From positions 496,001-560,000 of the forward strand of contig NZ_FQZK01000001.1 in assembly GCF_900141985.1 (NCBI RefSeq): a stretch of DNA of 64,000 nt, read 5' to 3'. Of the stretch, positions 52,416 through 61,736 are shown piece by piece. This DNA comes from Nocardiopsis flavescens. Its GTDB lineage: Bacteria > Actinomycetota > Actinomycetes > Streptosporangiales > Streptosporangiaceae. Below the pieces are notes generated by a model, which saw nothing but the letters and a program-made list of their open reading frames with translations, was not told the origin of the DNA and did not search any database. A program made the position numbers and the translations under genes. The stretch's first letter is position 1. Each line of letters starts with the position of its first letter.

Positions 52416-54089
52416 TCAGAGCGCGGGCGCGGGGTGTTCGGGGGCGGCGGCCCGCCCCAGGCAGGTGCGCACGGCCGCCGCGACGGCCGCCGGGTCGGCG
52501 GCGTCGACGACGGCGGCGATGTGGGCGTCGGGGCGCAGCACCCAGGCCTGGCCGGGTTCGGTGTCCAGGGCCTGGGCGAGGGCGCCGGTGGCGTCGATGT
52601 CGGTGAGGCGGTACCCGGCGACGGGGGCCGCGGTGGCCTCGCGGGCGGCGTCCAGGGCGCGTTCGAGCAGGGCGGCGCCGGCGCCGCCGGGGTCCGGGCC
52701 CAGCAGCAGGGTGACGCCCTCGCGCAGCAGCGGGCGCAGCCGGGCGGGCGCGTCGGCGGGGCCGCCGGGCAGCGCGACGGGGGCGTCGGGGACGATCACC
52801 CCGGGGCAGGGCGCGGGCGCCAGGCCGCGGGGCGGGCGCCCGCCGAAGGGGCGCTGCGGGCAGGGCGTGGTCAGGGGCGAGTCCACGTACCAGAAGGGCT
52901 CGGCCAGGCGGCCGGAGTCGACCAGGGCGCGGGCGGCCCCGTCGGTCAGGGCCCGCTCCAGGACGTCGGCCCGGGTGGCGTGCCCCTCCTCGTCCTGGGG
53001 GACGAGGAAGCGCATGGTGGCGCCGGTGACCTCGGCGTTCTCCAGGGCGGCGGCGTGGCGCTCGGTGTGGTAGGTCTCCAGGAACTCCTCGTCCGCCCAG
53101 CCGGAGCGGACGTAGGCGATCTTCCAGGCGGCGTTCTCGGCGTCCTGGACGCCGGAGTTGAGGCCGCGCGCGCCGAACGGGGCGACCAGGTGGGCGTTGT
53201 CGCCCAGGAGCAGGACGCGGCCCGCGCGCATGCGGTCCGCCACGCGGGTGTGGAACCGGTAGACCGAGTGCCAGACGATCTCGTAGGGCTTCTCGCCGAT
53301 GATCCGCCGGATGCGGGCGTCCAGGCGCCCGGCGGCCTCCTCGGCCTCCAGGTCGAAGTCGGCGGGGACCTGCCAGTCGATGCGGAACACCGAGTCGGGG
53401 CAGGGGTGGATGAGGACCTGGCGGCCCGGGTTCCACTCGGGGTCGAAGTAGAAGCGGCGCTCGCGGGCCCAGTCGCCCAGGTCGGCGCGGATGTCGCAGA
53501 TGAGGAAGCGGTCCTCGAAGCTGGTGCCCTCGAAGCCCAGGCCCAGGGCGCGGCGGACGACGCCGCCGTGGGCGCCCAGGCAGGACAGGGCGTGCGTGCC
53601 GCGCAGGCGGACCGGCCCGGCGGGGGTGTCGCAGGTGACGGTGACGCCGTCGGCGTCCTGCTCGATCCCGGTGACGGTGTGGTCCCAGGAGGTGGCCACC
53701 CCGGCCTCGGTGAGGCGGCGGTCCAGGATCTCCTCGGTGCGGGACTGGGAGAGGTTGACGAAGGGCGGCAGCGGCGAGGCGCCCGGGTCGGCGAGGCGGA
53801 CGCTGAACAGCTCGCTGTCCCGGTAGAAGGTGCGGGCGGTGTCCCAGGTCAGGCCTTCTTCGGCGATCTCCCCGGCGCCCACCCAGTCCCACACGTCCAG
53901 GACGTCGCGCTGCTGGCAGATGGCCTTGGAGCCGACGGCGTCGCGCTCGGGCCGGGAGTCGACGACGCGGACGGGGACGCCGCGCCGGGCCAGCAGCAGG
54001 GCCGCGGTCTGGCCGACCGGGCCGGCGCCCAGGACCAGGACGGGCTCGGCGGAGGTGTCGGCGGGGGGTCGTGGAGCGGGAGGTCGCAC
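52416..54089 (-). CDS. FAD-dependent aromatic hydroxylase (PheA/TfdB/MhpA-like)
   Basis: A 557-residue class A flavin monooxygenase. The FAD motif LGAGPVGQTAALLLARRG is near the start and GDNAHLVAPFGARGLNSG near 300 binds the flavin; a thioredoxin-like C-terminal domain follows. The middle DG motif is altered: CLGAHGGVVRR in place of CDGxxSxVR. In this operon it may hydroxylate 3- or 4-hydroxyphenylacetate to homogentisate; this is inference. GTG at 54089 follows GAGGAGCCC. Confidence 0.82.
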   Translation of the reverse strand: MRPPAPRPPADTSAEPVLVLGAGPVGQTAALLLARRGVPVRVVDSRPERDAVGSKAICQQRDVLDVWDWVGAGEIAEEGLTWDTARTFYRDSELFSVRLADPGASPLPPFVNLSQSRTEEILDRRLTEAGVATSWDHTVTGIEQDADGVTVTCDTPAGPVRLRGTHALSCLGAHGGVVRRALGLGFEGTSFEDRFLICDIRADLGDWARERRFYFDPEWNPGRQVLIHPCPDSVFRIDWQVPADFDLEAEEAAGRLDARIRRIIGEKPYEIVWHSVYRFHTRVADRMRAGRVLLLGDNAHLVAPFGARGLNSGVQDAENAAWKIAYVRSGWADEEFLETYHTERHAAALENAEVTGATMRFLVPQDEEGHATRADVLERALTDGAARALVDSGRLAEPFWYVDSPLTTPCPQRPFGGRPPRGLAPAPCPGVIVPDAPVALPGGPADAPARLRPLLREGVTLLLGPDPGGAGAALLERALDAAREATAAPVAGYRLTDIDATGALAQALDTEPGQAWVLRPDAHIAAVVDAADPAAVAAAVRTCLGRAAAPEHPAPAL

Positions 54090-54183
54090 GTCGGGCTCCT
54101 CGGCGTCGGCGCCCCGGCGGGGCGGTGGTGGTCGGTGGCGGCGGCCGGGCCGGACGGGTGTCCGCCGCCGGCCGCCCGGCCGG

Positions 54184-55146
54184 TCAGGCCTGGAGGAGGT
54201 CCCAGACCTCGCGGTCGCGCTCGGCCGTCCAGATGACGGGGCGCTCGATCCCGGAGAACTCGTCCCACAGGCGCGAGACGTCGAAGGGCAGGCAGTGCTC
54301 GAAGATCGGCCAGTGGCCGTAGTCGTCGACCAGGGCCGCGTGGGTGGCCTCGAACGCCTCCTTGAGGGTGCCGCCGCGCCCGTGGACGCCGCCGACCTCG
54401 CGGATCATGACCTGGAGGAAGTTGCGGGTCTGCTCGACGGCGGCGTCGACCTCGTCGCGTCCGCGGCTGACCGCGCCGCGCCCGCCGACGAGCATCTCGG
54501 CGCCCAGGTCCTTGACCCGGTCCAGGGTGGCGCCGGCCCAGTCCATGTGGAAGGCGTCGCCGGTGTAGAGGGCGGCCTGGGCCTCGACGAGGTCGCCCGC
54601 GAAGAGGATCTTGCGCTGCGGCAGCCAGGCGACGATGTCGCCCTCGGTGTGGCCGCGCCCGAAGTACTCCAGGACGAGTTCGCCGCGGTCGCCGCCCAGG
54701 TCGATGGTGGTGCGGTCGGCGAAGGTCTGGGTGGGCCAGGTCAGGCCGGGCACGGAGCCGGCGTCCTTGGCCAGGCGGGGCATGCGGCCGAACTCGCTGG
54801 CCCAGTCCTCTTCTCCGCGCTCGCGGATCAGCTCGTGGGTCTTCTCGTGGGTGAGGATGATCTCGGCGTCGAAGGCGCTCGCGCCCAGGACGCGGACCGC
54901 GTGGTAGTGGGAGAGCACCAGGTAGCGGACGGGCTTGTCGGTGTGCTCGCGCAGCAGGGCCAGCCACTCGCGGGCGGCGGTGGGGGTGGCCAGGGCCTCG
55001 AACGCCACGAGGAAGTCCTCGCCCTCGATGGCGCCCACGTTGGGGTCGCCCTCGGCGGTGAGCGCGTAGACGCCGTCGGCCAGGACCTCCAGGGTCTGCT
55101 GCTTGGCCTCGGTGTCGGCGGACGAGGCGAACGGCTTGGCTGCCAT
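54184..55146 (-). CDS. Metallo-beta-lactamase-fold protein
   Basis: A 320-residue MBL-fold hydrolase. The first metal motif, normally HxHxDH, reads HYHAVR, so the second metal site is damaged. GRGHTEGDI and FAGDLVE keep the other ligands. It is the first gene of the homogentisate operon, 94 bases before the hydroxylase. Its role may be thioester or lactone hydrolysis, or as a regulator. ATG at 55146. Confidence 0.78.
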   Translation of the reverse strand: MAAKPFASSADTEAKQQTLEVLADGVYALTAEGDPNVGAIEGEDFLVAFEALATPTAAREWLALLREHTDKPVRYLVLSHYHAVRVLGASAFDAEIILTHEKTHELIRERGEEDWASEFGRMPRLAKDAGSVPGLTWPTQTFADRTTIDLGGDRGELVLEYFGRGHTEGDIVAWLPQRKILFAGDLVEAQAALYTGDAFHMDWAGATLDRVKDLGAEMLVGGRGAVSRGRDEVDAAVEQTRNFLQVMIREVGGVHGRGGTLKEAFEATHAALVDDYGHWPIFEHCLPFDVSRLWDEFSGIERPVIWTAERDREVWDLLQA

Positions 55147-55640
55147 GGTCGTCGGGACCCCTTCACTCGCTGCGGGCGGCTGCCGCCGCCCAAAATGATC
55201 AAACGTTTGATGATTCAGACCATAACGTGCGCTGCGTCACGGGACCAAGAGGCGCAGAGCCGCCTCATGAGTGATACGGATCACACTGCACGCCCTCCGG
55301 TCCCGGACGGCGGGGCCCCGACCTGCCGCGCCCCGCCTCCCCCTCACCACCCTTCCCACCCGACCCCCTGCGCCACTCCCACACCAACCCGGTCCGCCGC
55401 CCCGGAAGCGGAGCGGAAATGGCGCGGATATCCCCCGGGAAAGCACACCCTCCCGATACCGGGCGTCCCGTACAGAACAGACCATCACAAAGGCACCATT
55501 GGCTTACGAACGACAGCGAAGCGTCATCGGAACGCGCACCGACACGGCCCGTTCACCCGATATCACCCCTGGACAACACGGCCGCGGAAAAGGAAAAGAG
55601 CGGCAAACGCGTGCCGTACCCCAGGTATTAGGGTGGTCCC
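55147..55640. other. Control region between the homogentisate operon and its MarR gene
   Basis: 494 bases without a gene. ATCAAACGTTTGAT (55198-55211) is a perfect 14-base palindrome about 50 bases before the operon start and is the likely MarR operator. TAGGGT (55629-55634) is six bases before the marR GTG. The middle part shows only low-complexity frames. Confidence 0.5.
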
Positions 55641-56180
55641 GTGACCCACGACACCGCACCCCCCAGCGATCTCACCTTCTGGTCGTTCGTCGACTACGCG
55701 GTGCAGAAGGCCGAGCAGGAACTCCCCTCCGTCAACGCCGACGCCATGCGCATGGTGCTCACCCTCAACCGGGCCACGAGCATGGTCATCTACGACCTGG
55801 AATCCACCGTCCACCGCCCGCGCGGGCTCACCTGGCCCGGATTCCGGGTGATCTTCGCGCTCTGGCTGGCCGGGCCGATGGAGGCCAAGACCACCGCCGA
55901 GATCTCCGGCATGAGCCGGGCCGCCCTGTCCGCGCTGCTCAACACCCTGGAGCGCGACGGACTCATCCTGCGCGAGCGCGCCGTCCACGACCGCCGCGCG
56001 CTCCAGCTCAGCCTGACCGAGGCGGGCTACCGCGCCATCCTCGGCGGCTTCCGCGCCCACAACCGGCGCGAGTCGGCCTGGGCCGACGCCCTGGACCCCG
56101 ACGAGCGCCGCGAACTCGTGCGCCTGCTCAACAAGCTGATGGCCGGGTCCACCGACGCCCAGGCCAAGTTCCGCAGCTGA
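55641..56180 (+). CDS. MarR-family regulator of the homogentisate operon
   Basis: A 179-residue MarR protein. The winged helix spans about 75-125 (TAEISGMSRAALSALLNTLERDGLILRERAVHDRRALQLSLTEAG). It is divergent from the hydroxylase-hmgA-fahA operon, so it probably represses that operon, with an aromatic acid as inducer. The GTG has no ribosome site and a TAGGGT box six bases before it, so its message is likely leaderless. Confidence 0.87.
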   Translation: MTHDTAPPSDLTFWSFVDYAVQKAEQELPSVNADAMRMVLTLNRATSMVIYDLESTVHRPRGLTWPGFRVIFALWLAGPMEAKTTAEISGMSRAALSALLNTLERDGLILRERAVHDRRALQLSLTEAGYRAILGGFRAHNRRESAWADALDPDERRELVRLLNKLMAGSTDAQAKFRS

Positions 56181-56309
56181 CCCGGCCGGCACCGGAGCGG
56201 TCGGCGCCCACCCCGCGCCGCCGCCCGCGCCGACCGCCGCCCGCGTTAGGGGCCAATCCGGACCGGAGCGGCCCTTGAACCCGGTCCCGCCGCACGGTGG
56301 GCTGGGGGC

Positions 56310-57362
56310 ATGGACGACTCCACCCGTGCCCGCATCGACGCCGCCCGGCGGCGCTTCTCGCCCGCGAACGTGTACCTCAACACGGCCACCCACGGCCTGA
56401 CCCCCGACACCGCGCTGGACGCGGCCCTGCGCCACACCCGGGACGTGGCCGCAGGGAGGTTCTCCCCCGCCGACGCCGACCCGGGTGTGGAGCGCGCCCG
56501 CGCCTCCTACGCCCGGCTGCTGGGCGTGCCCGTGCGGAGCACGGCGATCGGCGCCTACACCGCGCAGTTCGTGGGGACGGTCGCCGCGGCGCTGCCGCCG
56601 GGGTCGGAGGTGCTGACCGCCGAGCGCGAGTTCAGCTCGGTGGTGCACCCGTTCCTGACCCGGGACGACCTGACCGTCCGGGAGGTGCCGCTGGAGCGCC
56701 TGGCCGACGCGGTGGGCCCGGCCACCCGGCTGGTGGCGGTGTCGGCGGTGCAGTCCTCCGACGGGCGCGTGGCCCCGCTGGAGGACCTGCTGGCGGCCCG
56801 CGACGCCCACGGGGCGCGGCTGCTGGTGGACGTCACCCAGGCGGCGGGGTGGCTGCCGGTGCCCGCCGACCGGATCGACTACACGGTGTGCAGCGCCTAC
56901 AAGTGGCTGCTGGGGCCGCGCGGGTCGGCGTTCCTCACCGCCACCCCGGAGGCGCTCGCGGAGCTGGCGCCCCTGGCGGCCAACTGGTACGCCGCCGAGG
57001 AGCCGTGGGAGAGCCTGTACGGCGCGCCGCTGCCGCTGGCGGCGGGTGCGCGCGGGCTGGACCTGCCCCCGGTGTGGCCCGCGTGGTCGGCGCTGGAGCA
57101 CACCCTGGCGCTGTTGGAGGAGACCGGGGTCGAGGCGGTGCACGCGCACGACACGGCCCTGGGCGACCTGCTGCGCGCCCGCCTGGACCTGGAGCCGGCC
57201 GGGTCGGCGATCGTTTCGGTGTCCGCCCCGGCGGGCGGGGTGGAGCGGGTGCTGGCCGAGGGCATCGCGGTGGCCGCCCGGAACGGGCGGCTGCGGGCGT
57301 CGTTCCACCTCTACAACACCGAGGAGGACGTCGACCGGCTGGTCAAGGCCCTCACCGGCTGA
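56310..57362 (+). CDS. PLP-dependent aminotransferase class V protein
   Basis: A 350-residue enzyme of the cysteine-desulfurase/isopenicillin-epimerase-like group. The PLP lysine is in CSAYKWLLGPRG near 196, the ring-stacking and Asp residues in LLVDVTQAAG near 175. NVYLNTATHGLTP is the usual start. Without the flexible cysteine loop of IscS, a racemase, lyase or transaminase function is as likely as desulfuration. It stands alone; a long hairpin follows. Confidence 0.82.
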   Translation: MDDSTRARIDAARRRFSPANVYLNTATHGLTPDTALDAALRHTRDVAAGRFSPADADPGVERARASYARLLGVPVRSTAIGAYTAQFVGTVAAALPPGSEVLTAEREFSSVVHPFLTRDDLTVREVPLERLADAVGPATRLVAVSAVQSSDGRVAPLEDLLAARDAHGARLLVDVTQAAGWLPVPADRIDYTVCSAYKWLLGPRGSAFLTATPEALAELAPLAANWYAAEEPWESLYGAPLPLAAGARGLDLPPVWPAWSALEHTLALLEETGVEAVHAHDTALGDLLRARLDLEPAGSAIVSVSAPAGGVERVLAEGIAVAARNGRLRASFHLYNTEEDVDRLVKALTG

Positions 57363-57371
57363 CCGGTGCGG

Positions 57372-57424
57372 CGCTACCCGCCCGGCCCCGCCGCGGGTGC
57401 GGGGGCGGGACCGGGCGGGTAGCG
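57372..57424. terminator. Long hairpin between convergent genes
   Basis: CGCTACCCGCCCGG (57372-57385) pairs perfectly with 57411-57424, with an inner CCCGCC/GGCGGG stem. Confidence 0.75.
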
Positions 57425-57434
57425 GCCCCAACGC

Positions 57435-58709
57435 CTAGAAGATGGTGCCGTTGAAGGCCGCGTCGGGCCGGTACAGCGCCGCGTCCAGGCGGGCGAGCGC
57501 CCCCGGCGTGTGCTCGGTGAGCAGCCCGGCCGCCGCGTACCCGGTGAGCGGGGTCTGCCCCAGGTAGGCCGCGCCCAGGTGCGCCGCGTCCAGCGTCACG
57601 TCCGGGGCGGTGTCGCAGGCCTCGACCCGCGCGCCGTCCGTGCCCGCCTTGAGCGACCAGGTCCCGGCGTTCCACGGCGCGTACCGGTCGGTGACCTCCA
57701 GCACCGCCTCCACCGGCGCGGTGTAGGTGCGCTCGGACAGCGCGCCCGGCACGTCCACCAGGCGCAGCCACAGGCTGGTGAAGATCTCCCGCACCAGCCG
57801 GTCGCGGTTGCCGAGCAGGTGCACCAGCGGGTCGTCGACCGGCAGGAACTCGAACTCGGTCCGCGCCGTCAGGTCGCGGTCGAGCAGGTGCTCGTAGAGC
57901 AGGGTCCACGCGGCCGGGGCGGTGGCCCGCATCTCCTGGACGTACACCGTCCCGGCCGGGCCGTCGGAGTCCCACTTGGCGCGCGTGCTGTACAGGGCGT
58001 AGCCCACCGGGCCCCGCGGCCCGCGGACCACGACGGCCTGCTTGGGGCTCCTACCGTCGCGGTTCTCGGGGGCGTCCTTCAGCGCCCGGTCCCACCAGTG
58101 GGCGGTGCGCGGCACCTGGCCCAGCCGGGTGCGGGCGGCCTCCCCGTGCACGTGCTCCAGGTCCGCGCGGAACTCGGCGGCGTAGCCCAGGCGGACCGAC
58201 AGCCCGGGGTCGCGCGGCGCGTCGGGGCGCAGGCGGGCGTGCGGGCGGGCGATGTGCGCCTCGGTCTCGGAGACGGCGGGGCCGTACCCGAAGCGCCCGT
58301 AGATGGCGCCCTCGGACGCCCACAGCGCCGCGTACCGGCCGCCCGCGGCGTGGATGTCGGCGAGCTGGCGGCGCATGAGCGCGCTGAGCACGCCCCGGCG
58401 GCGGTGGGTGGGCCACACGCCCACCCCGGTCACCCCGGCCACCGGGCGCGGCCCGCCGGGCAGGGTCATCTCGAAGGGGAAGTGGTTGGTGGCGCCGACG
58501 ACGCGCTCCTCGCCGTCGACCTCGTCGACGGCCACGCGCACCCGCTCGTAGCCCTCGGCGTCGTGGAGGGGGCGCACCCGCTCCACCACGGCGTCCAGGT
58601 CCTCGGCCACCAGGAGCGCCTCACCGATGACGCGGGCCACCCGGGGGTACTCGTCCCGGTCGGTGCCGCGCACGGTCCACTCGGTGCGCGCGCTGTCGGG
58701 TGTGGTCAT
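57435..58709 (-). CDS. Eis-family GNAT acetyltransferase (paralogue 1)
   Basis: A 424-residue Eis-like acetyltransferase (GNAT, second GNAT-like and SCP2-like domains). VTGVGVWPTHRRRGVLSALMRRQL near 95-118 binds acetyl-CoA, and WASEGAIYGRFGYG is typical. The terminal carboxylate (FNGTIF) acts as the base in Eis. Mycobacterial Eis acetylates aminoglycosides at several amines. Two further copies lie upstream, one broken. Confidence 0.87.
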   Translation of the reverse strand: MTTPDSARTEWTVRGTDRDEYPRVARVIGEALLVAEDLDAVVERVRPLHDAEGYERVRVAVDEVDGEERVVGATNHFPFEMTLPGGPRPVAGVTGVGVWPTHRRRGVLSALMRRQLADIHAAGGRYAALWASEGAIYGRFGYGPAVSETEAHIARPHARLRPDAPRDPGLSVRLGYAAEFRADLEHVHGEAARTRLGQVPRTAHWWDRALKDAPENRDGRSPKQAVVVRGPRGPVGYALYSTRAKWDSDGPAGTVYVQEMRATAPAAWTLLYEHLLDRDLTARTEFEFLPVDDPLVHLLGNRDRLVREIFTSLWLRLVDVPGALSERTYTAPVEAVLEVTDRYAPWNAGTWSLKAGTDGARVEACDTAPDVTLDAAHLGAAYLGQTPLTGYAAAGLLTEHTPGALARLDAALYRPDAAFNGTIF

Positions 58710-58766
58710 TGTTCTCCGCCTTGTCGTTCGGTGCGGTCGGGACGGTGTGCGGGGGCGGGGCGGCGG

Positions 58767-59064
58767 TCAGAAGTCGACGCCGCAGTACGGCTCCAGCGGC
58801 TCGTACAGGGCGGTGTCCAGGCTCCTGGCCGCGCCGGGGGTGTGCTCGGTGAGCAGCCCGGCGGCGGCGAGCCCGGACAGGGACCGCCGCCCGAAGTAGG
58901 CCGCTCCCAGGTGGGACACGTCCAGGGACAGGTCGGCGGGCCCGGTGGCGGGCGAGCAGCGCCTCGCCTACGACCCGGGCGACCTCGGGGTACTCGGCGG
59001 CGGTGGTGCCCCGCACGGTCCAGGCGTCGGGTTCGGCGTCGGGTTCGGGAGAGGTCTCGCCCAC
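58767..59064 (-). pseudogene. Remnant of an Eis-family gene (internal deletion)
   Basis: The GTG at 59064, after AGGGAGGG, begins an intact N-terminal segment (WTVRGTTAAEYPEVARVVGEAL). After about 38 codons the frame breaks. From about 58950 another frame encodes an Eis C-terminus (HLGAAYFGRRSLSGLAAAG; ending PYCGVDF and a stop at 58767-58769). About 320 codons in the middle are missing. It lies between two full paralogues. Confidence 0.85.
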
Positions 59065-59077
59065 GGGGTCCCTCCCC

Positions 59078-60355
59078 TCAGAAGCCGGTGTCGCAGCGCG
59101 GCGCCCGGGGGGTGTACAGGGCCGTGTCCAGGCGGGCGGCGGCTCCGGGCGTGTGCTCGGCGGCGGTCCCGGCGTCGACGTGGGTGGTGACCGGTCCGCG
59201 CCCCAGGTGGGCGGCGCCCAGGTGGGCCGCGTCCAGGGAGAGGTCGGGGTCGGCGGTGGTGGCCTCCACCCGCGTGTCCTCGCCGTCGGTCTTGAGGTGC
59301 CAGCGGCCGGCGTTCCAGGGGGCGTACCGGTCGGCGACCTCGATGACGGTGTCCAGGGGCCGGGCGTAGGTGCGCTCGGACAGGGCCGCGGGTACGTCGA
59401 CCAGGCGCAGCCACAGTCCCGCGCCGCCGCTGCGGACGGCCTGGGCGGGGTCGGCGAGCAGCGCGGGGAGGGGGTCGTCCTCGGGCAGGCCGATGATCTC
59501 GGTCTCCACCGTGAGGTCGGTGGCGAAGAGGTACTCGTACAGGGCGGTGCGGGCGGCCGGGGTGAGGGCGTTGACCTCGCGGGCGGTGACCCTGCCGGTG
59601 GGCAGTCCGCCGTGGCCGAACCCGGTGGTGAGCCGGTGCAGGGCGGAGCCGACGGGGCGTCCCCGGGCGTCGCGGACCAGGACGGCGCGCAGGTCGGAGG
59701 TGTCGGCCTGGGGGCGGGAGAGCATCCACAGGCGCAGCGGCCACCAGTTGCCCTCGCGGGGGAAGCCGCCGTTGCGCTCGGCCTGGGCGGCGCGGTGCAG
59801 CAGGTCCAGGTCGGGCAGGACGTCGGCAGGGGCGGCCAGCTCCAGGGTGAGGGAGGGGTCGCGCGGGGCGTCGGGCCGCAGCGCCGCGTGGGCGCGGCTC
59901 ACCGTGACGGTGTACTGGCGGGTCGCCCGGCCGTAGCCGTAGCGGCCGTAGATGCCGCCCTCGGAGGCCCACAGCACGGCCAGGTTCTCCCCGCGCCGCC
60001 GCAGGTCGGCGAGCTGGCCGCGCATGAGGGCGGAGAGGATGCCGCGCCTGCGGTGCGTGGGCAGCACGCCCACCCCGGTCACCCCGGCGGCGGGGCGCGG
60101 CCCGCCCGGCACGGAGAGGGAGAACAGGTGGGAGTTGACGGTGCCGGCGACGCGGGCGCCGTCGCGGACCAGCAGGAAGCGGTCGGTGTCGTTGACCGGG
60201 TGGTCGCGCTCGGTGTCGACCAGGTCGGGCAGGGGGATGTTGAGGGCGGTGGCGAACACCTGTGTGGCCTCGGGGATCTCGTCCTCCGACGCCGCGGCGG
60301 CCTCCCATCCGGGGTCGCCGGTTCCGGGGGTCGCTGGGTGCCGATCTGCTGCCAT
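59078..60355 (-). CDS. Eis-family GNAT acetyltransferase (paralogue 2)
   Basis: A 425-residue Eis-like protein, similar in plan to paralogue 1 (VTGVGVLPTHRRRGILSALM; WASEGGIYGRYGYGRATRQ; ending RCDTGF with a free carboxylate). Its first 40 residues differ from paralogue 1. It is upstream in the same direction as the remnant and paralogue 1, with only 13 bases to the remnant, so one operon is likely. Confidence 0.87.
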   Translation of the reverse strand: MAADRHPATPGTGDPGWEAAAASEDEIPEATQVFATALNIPLPDLVDTERDHPVNDTDRFLLVRDGARVAGTVNSHLFSLSVPGGPRPAAGVTGVGVLPTHRRRGILSALMRGQLADLRRRGENLAVLWASEGGIYGRYGYGRATRQYTVTVSRAHAALRPDAPRDPSLTLELAAPADVLPDLDLLHRAAQAERNGGFPREGNWWPLRLWMLSRPQADTSDLRAVLVRDARGRPVGSALHRLTTGFGHGGLPTGRVTAREVNALTPAARTALYEYLFATDLTVETEIIGLPEDDPLPALLADPAQAVRSGGAGLWLRLVDVPAALSERTYARPLDTVIEVADRYAPWNAGRWHLKTDGEDTRVEATTADPDLSLDAAHLGAAHLGRGPVTTHVDAGTAAEHTPGAAARLDTALYTPRAPRCDTGF

Positions 60356-60593
60356 GGACCGACCCTCTCAGGACCGCGGCGGGGCGCGCCACTGCTTTTC
60401 GGCGTGTCCGGTCCCACCCTCCCGTGACCGCCGGAAGGGGTGCCCTACCGGGTGGGGCGGGGTGCCGCAGGGGGCGGGGAACGCCGGGACCGGGCGACGG
60501 CCGGGCCCTCCGGGGCGGGTTCGCGGTCCGGGCGGCCGGGGGCGGCCGGATCCGTGAAGAGTATTCCCGCCCGGGAGGGGGCAGTTCCCTGCT

Positions 60594-61661
60594 GTGACTC
60601 CTGTGACCTCCTCTGATGAACAGCGCTCCGACCGCCCCCGCCTGGTGCTGGGGGTGGACGCGGGCGGCACCGCCACCCGCGCCCTGGTCGCCACCGTGTC
60701 CGGCGAGCGGGTGGGGCATGCCCGCGCCGCCGGCGCCAACCCCAACACGCACGGCACCCGCAAGGCGGGCCGGGAGCTGGCCCGGGCGGTGGGCACCGCC
60801 CTGGACCGGGCCGGGCCCGCCGCCCGCGAGCACCTGGCGGCCGGGGTGGTCGGCCTGGCCGGGGTTTCGGCGCTGCGCGACGACGCGGTGCGCCAGGGGC
60901 TGGTGGAGGAACTGCTCGCGGCGGGGGTCCCGGCGGACCGGCTGCGGTTCGCGGGCGACGACGAGGTGGCGTTCGCCTCGGGCACGCACGAGCCGGACGG
61001 AACGGTGCTGATCGCGGGCACCGGCGCGATCGCCACCCGGGTCGAGGGGCGGCGGCGCAGCCGGTCCGCGGACGGCATGGGCTGGCTGATCGGCGACGAG
61101 GGGTCGGCGTTCTGGATCGGCCACCAGGCGGCCCGGGAGACCGCCCGCCAGCTGAGCCGGGGCACCGACCTGAGCCCGCTGGCGCGGATGGTCGCCAAGC
61201 GGGTGATCCCCGGCCGGCGCCCCGTGCAGGGGAGCGAGCACCTGCCCGAGGAGCACGCGCGCGCCTTCGCCCGCACGCTGACGGCGCAGCCGCCGATCGG
61301 GCTGGCGGCCCTGGCCCCGCTGGTGTCGGAGGCGTTCGCGCAAGGGGACGAGGCGGCCGAGGTGATCGTGAACGCGGCGGCCGGGCACCTGGCGCACGCG
61401 GTGCACCAGGTGCGCTCACCGGGCGAGCGGCGGCCGGTGGTGCTGGCCGGCGGGGTGCTGCTGGGGTCGGAGCCGGTGCGCGAGTCGCTCACCCGCAAGC
61501 TGGCGCTGGGCACGGCGGGCTCGCCGCTGTCCACGGCCGGGTGCACGGCCGGGGCGGCGGCCTGGCTGGCGGTGCTGGAGGCCGGTGCAGCGGCCGACGA
61601 CGCCGACCTGCACGCGGCCTTCACCGCACCCGTCGGCGACGGCCGCAGCGACGCCGCCTGA
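60594..61661 (+). CDS. BadF/BadG-type ATPase, N-acetylglucosamine-kinase-like
   Basis: A 355-residue ASKHA-fold kinase. The first phosphate motif is GVDAGGTATRALVA (about 20-33), the second VLIAGTGAIATRV near 139-150, then GWLIGDEGSAFWIGHQA, and VVLAGGVLL near 285. This order is that of bacterial and animal GlcNAc kinases. GTG at 60594; GTG at 60603 is an alternative. It may supply GlcNAc 6-phosphate from chitin breakdown; the chitinase gene is 1.4 kb downstream. Confidence 0.82.
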   Translation: MTPVTSSDEQRSDRPRLVLGVDAGGTATRALVATVSGERVGHARAAGANPNTHGTRKAGRELARAVGTALDRAGPAAREHLAAGVVGLAGVSALRDDAVRQGLVEELLAAGVPADRLRFAGDDEVAFASGTHEPDGTVLIAGTGAIATRVEGRRRSRSADGMGWLIGDEGSAFWIGHQAARETARQLSRGTDLSPLARMVAKRVIPGRRPVQGSEHLPEEHARAFARTLTAQPPIGLAALAPLVSEAFAQGDEAAEVIVNAAAGHLAHAVHQVRSPGERRPVVLAGGVLLGSEPVRESLTRKLALGTAGSPLSTAGCTAGAAAWLAVLEAGAAADDADLHAAFTAPVGDGRSDAA

Positions 61662-61736
61662 GGGACGGCGGGCGGCCGTTCCGGCCCCGGGCGGCCCCCA
61701 CACGGGCCCCGGGAAGGTAGCCTGACCGGCGATGAT

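Noticed and set aside
56310..57362. Cysteine desulfurase (IscS/SufS) label for the PLP enzyme
   Set aside because: The catalytic cysteine loop of desulfurases is not visible and no Fe-S genes are near.
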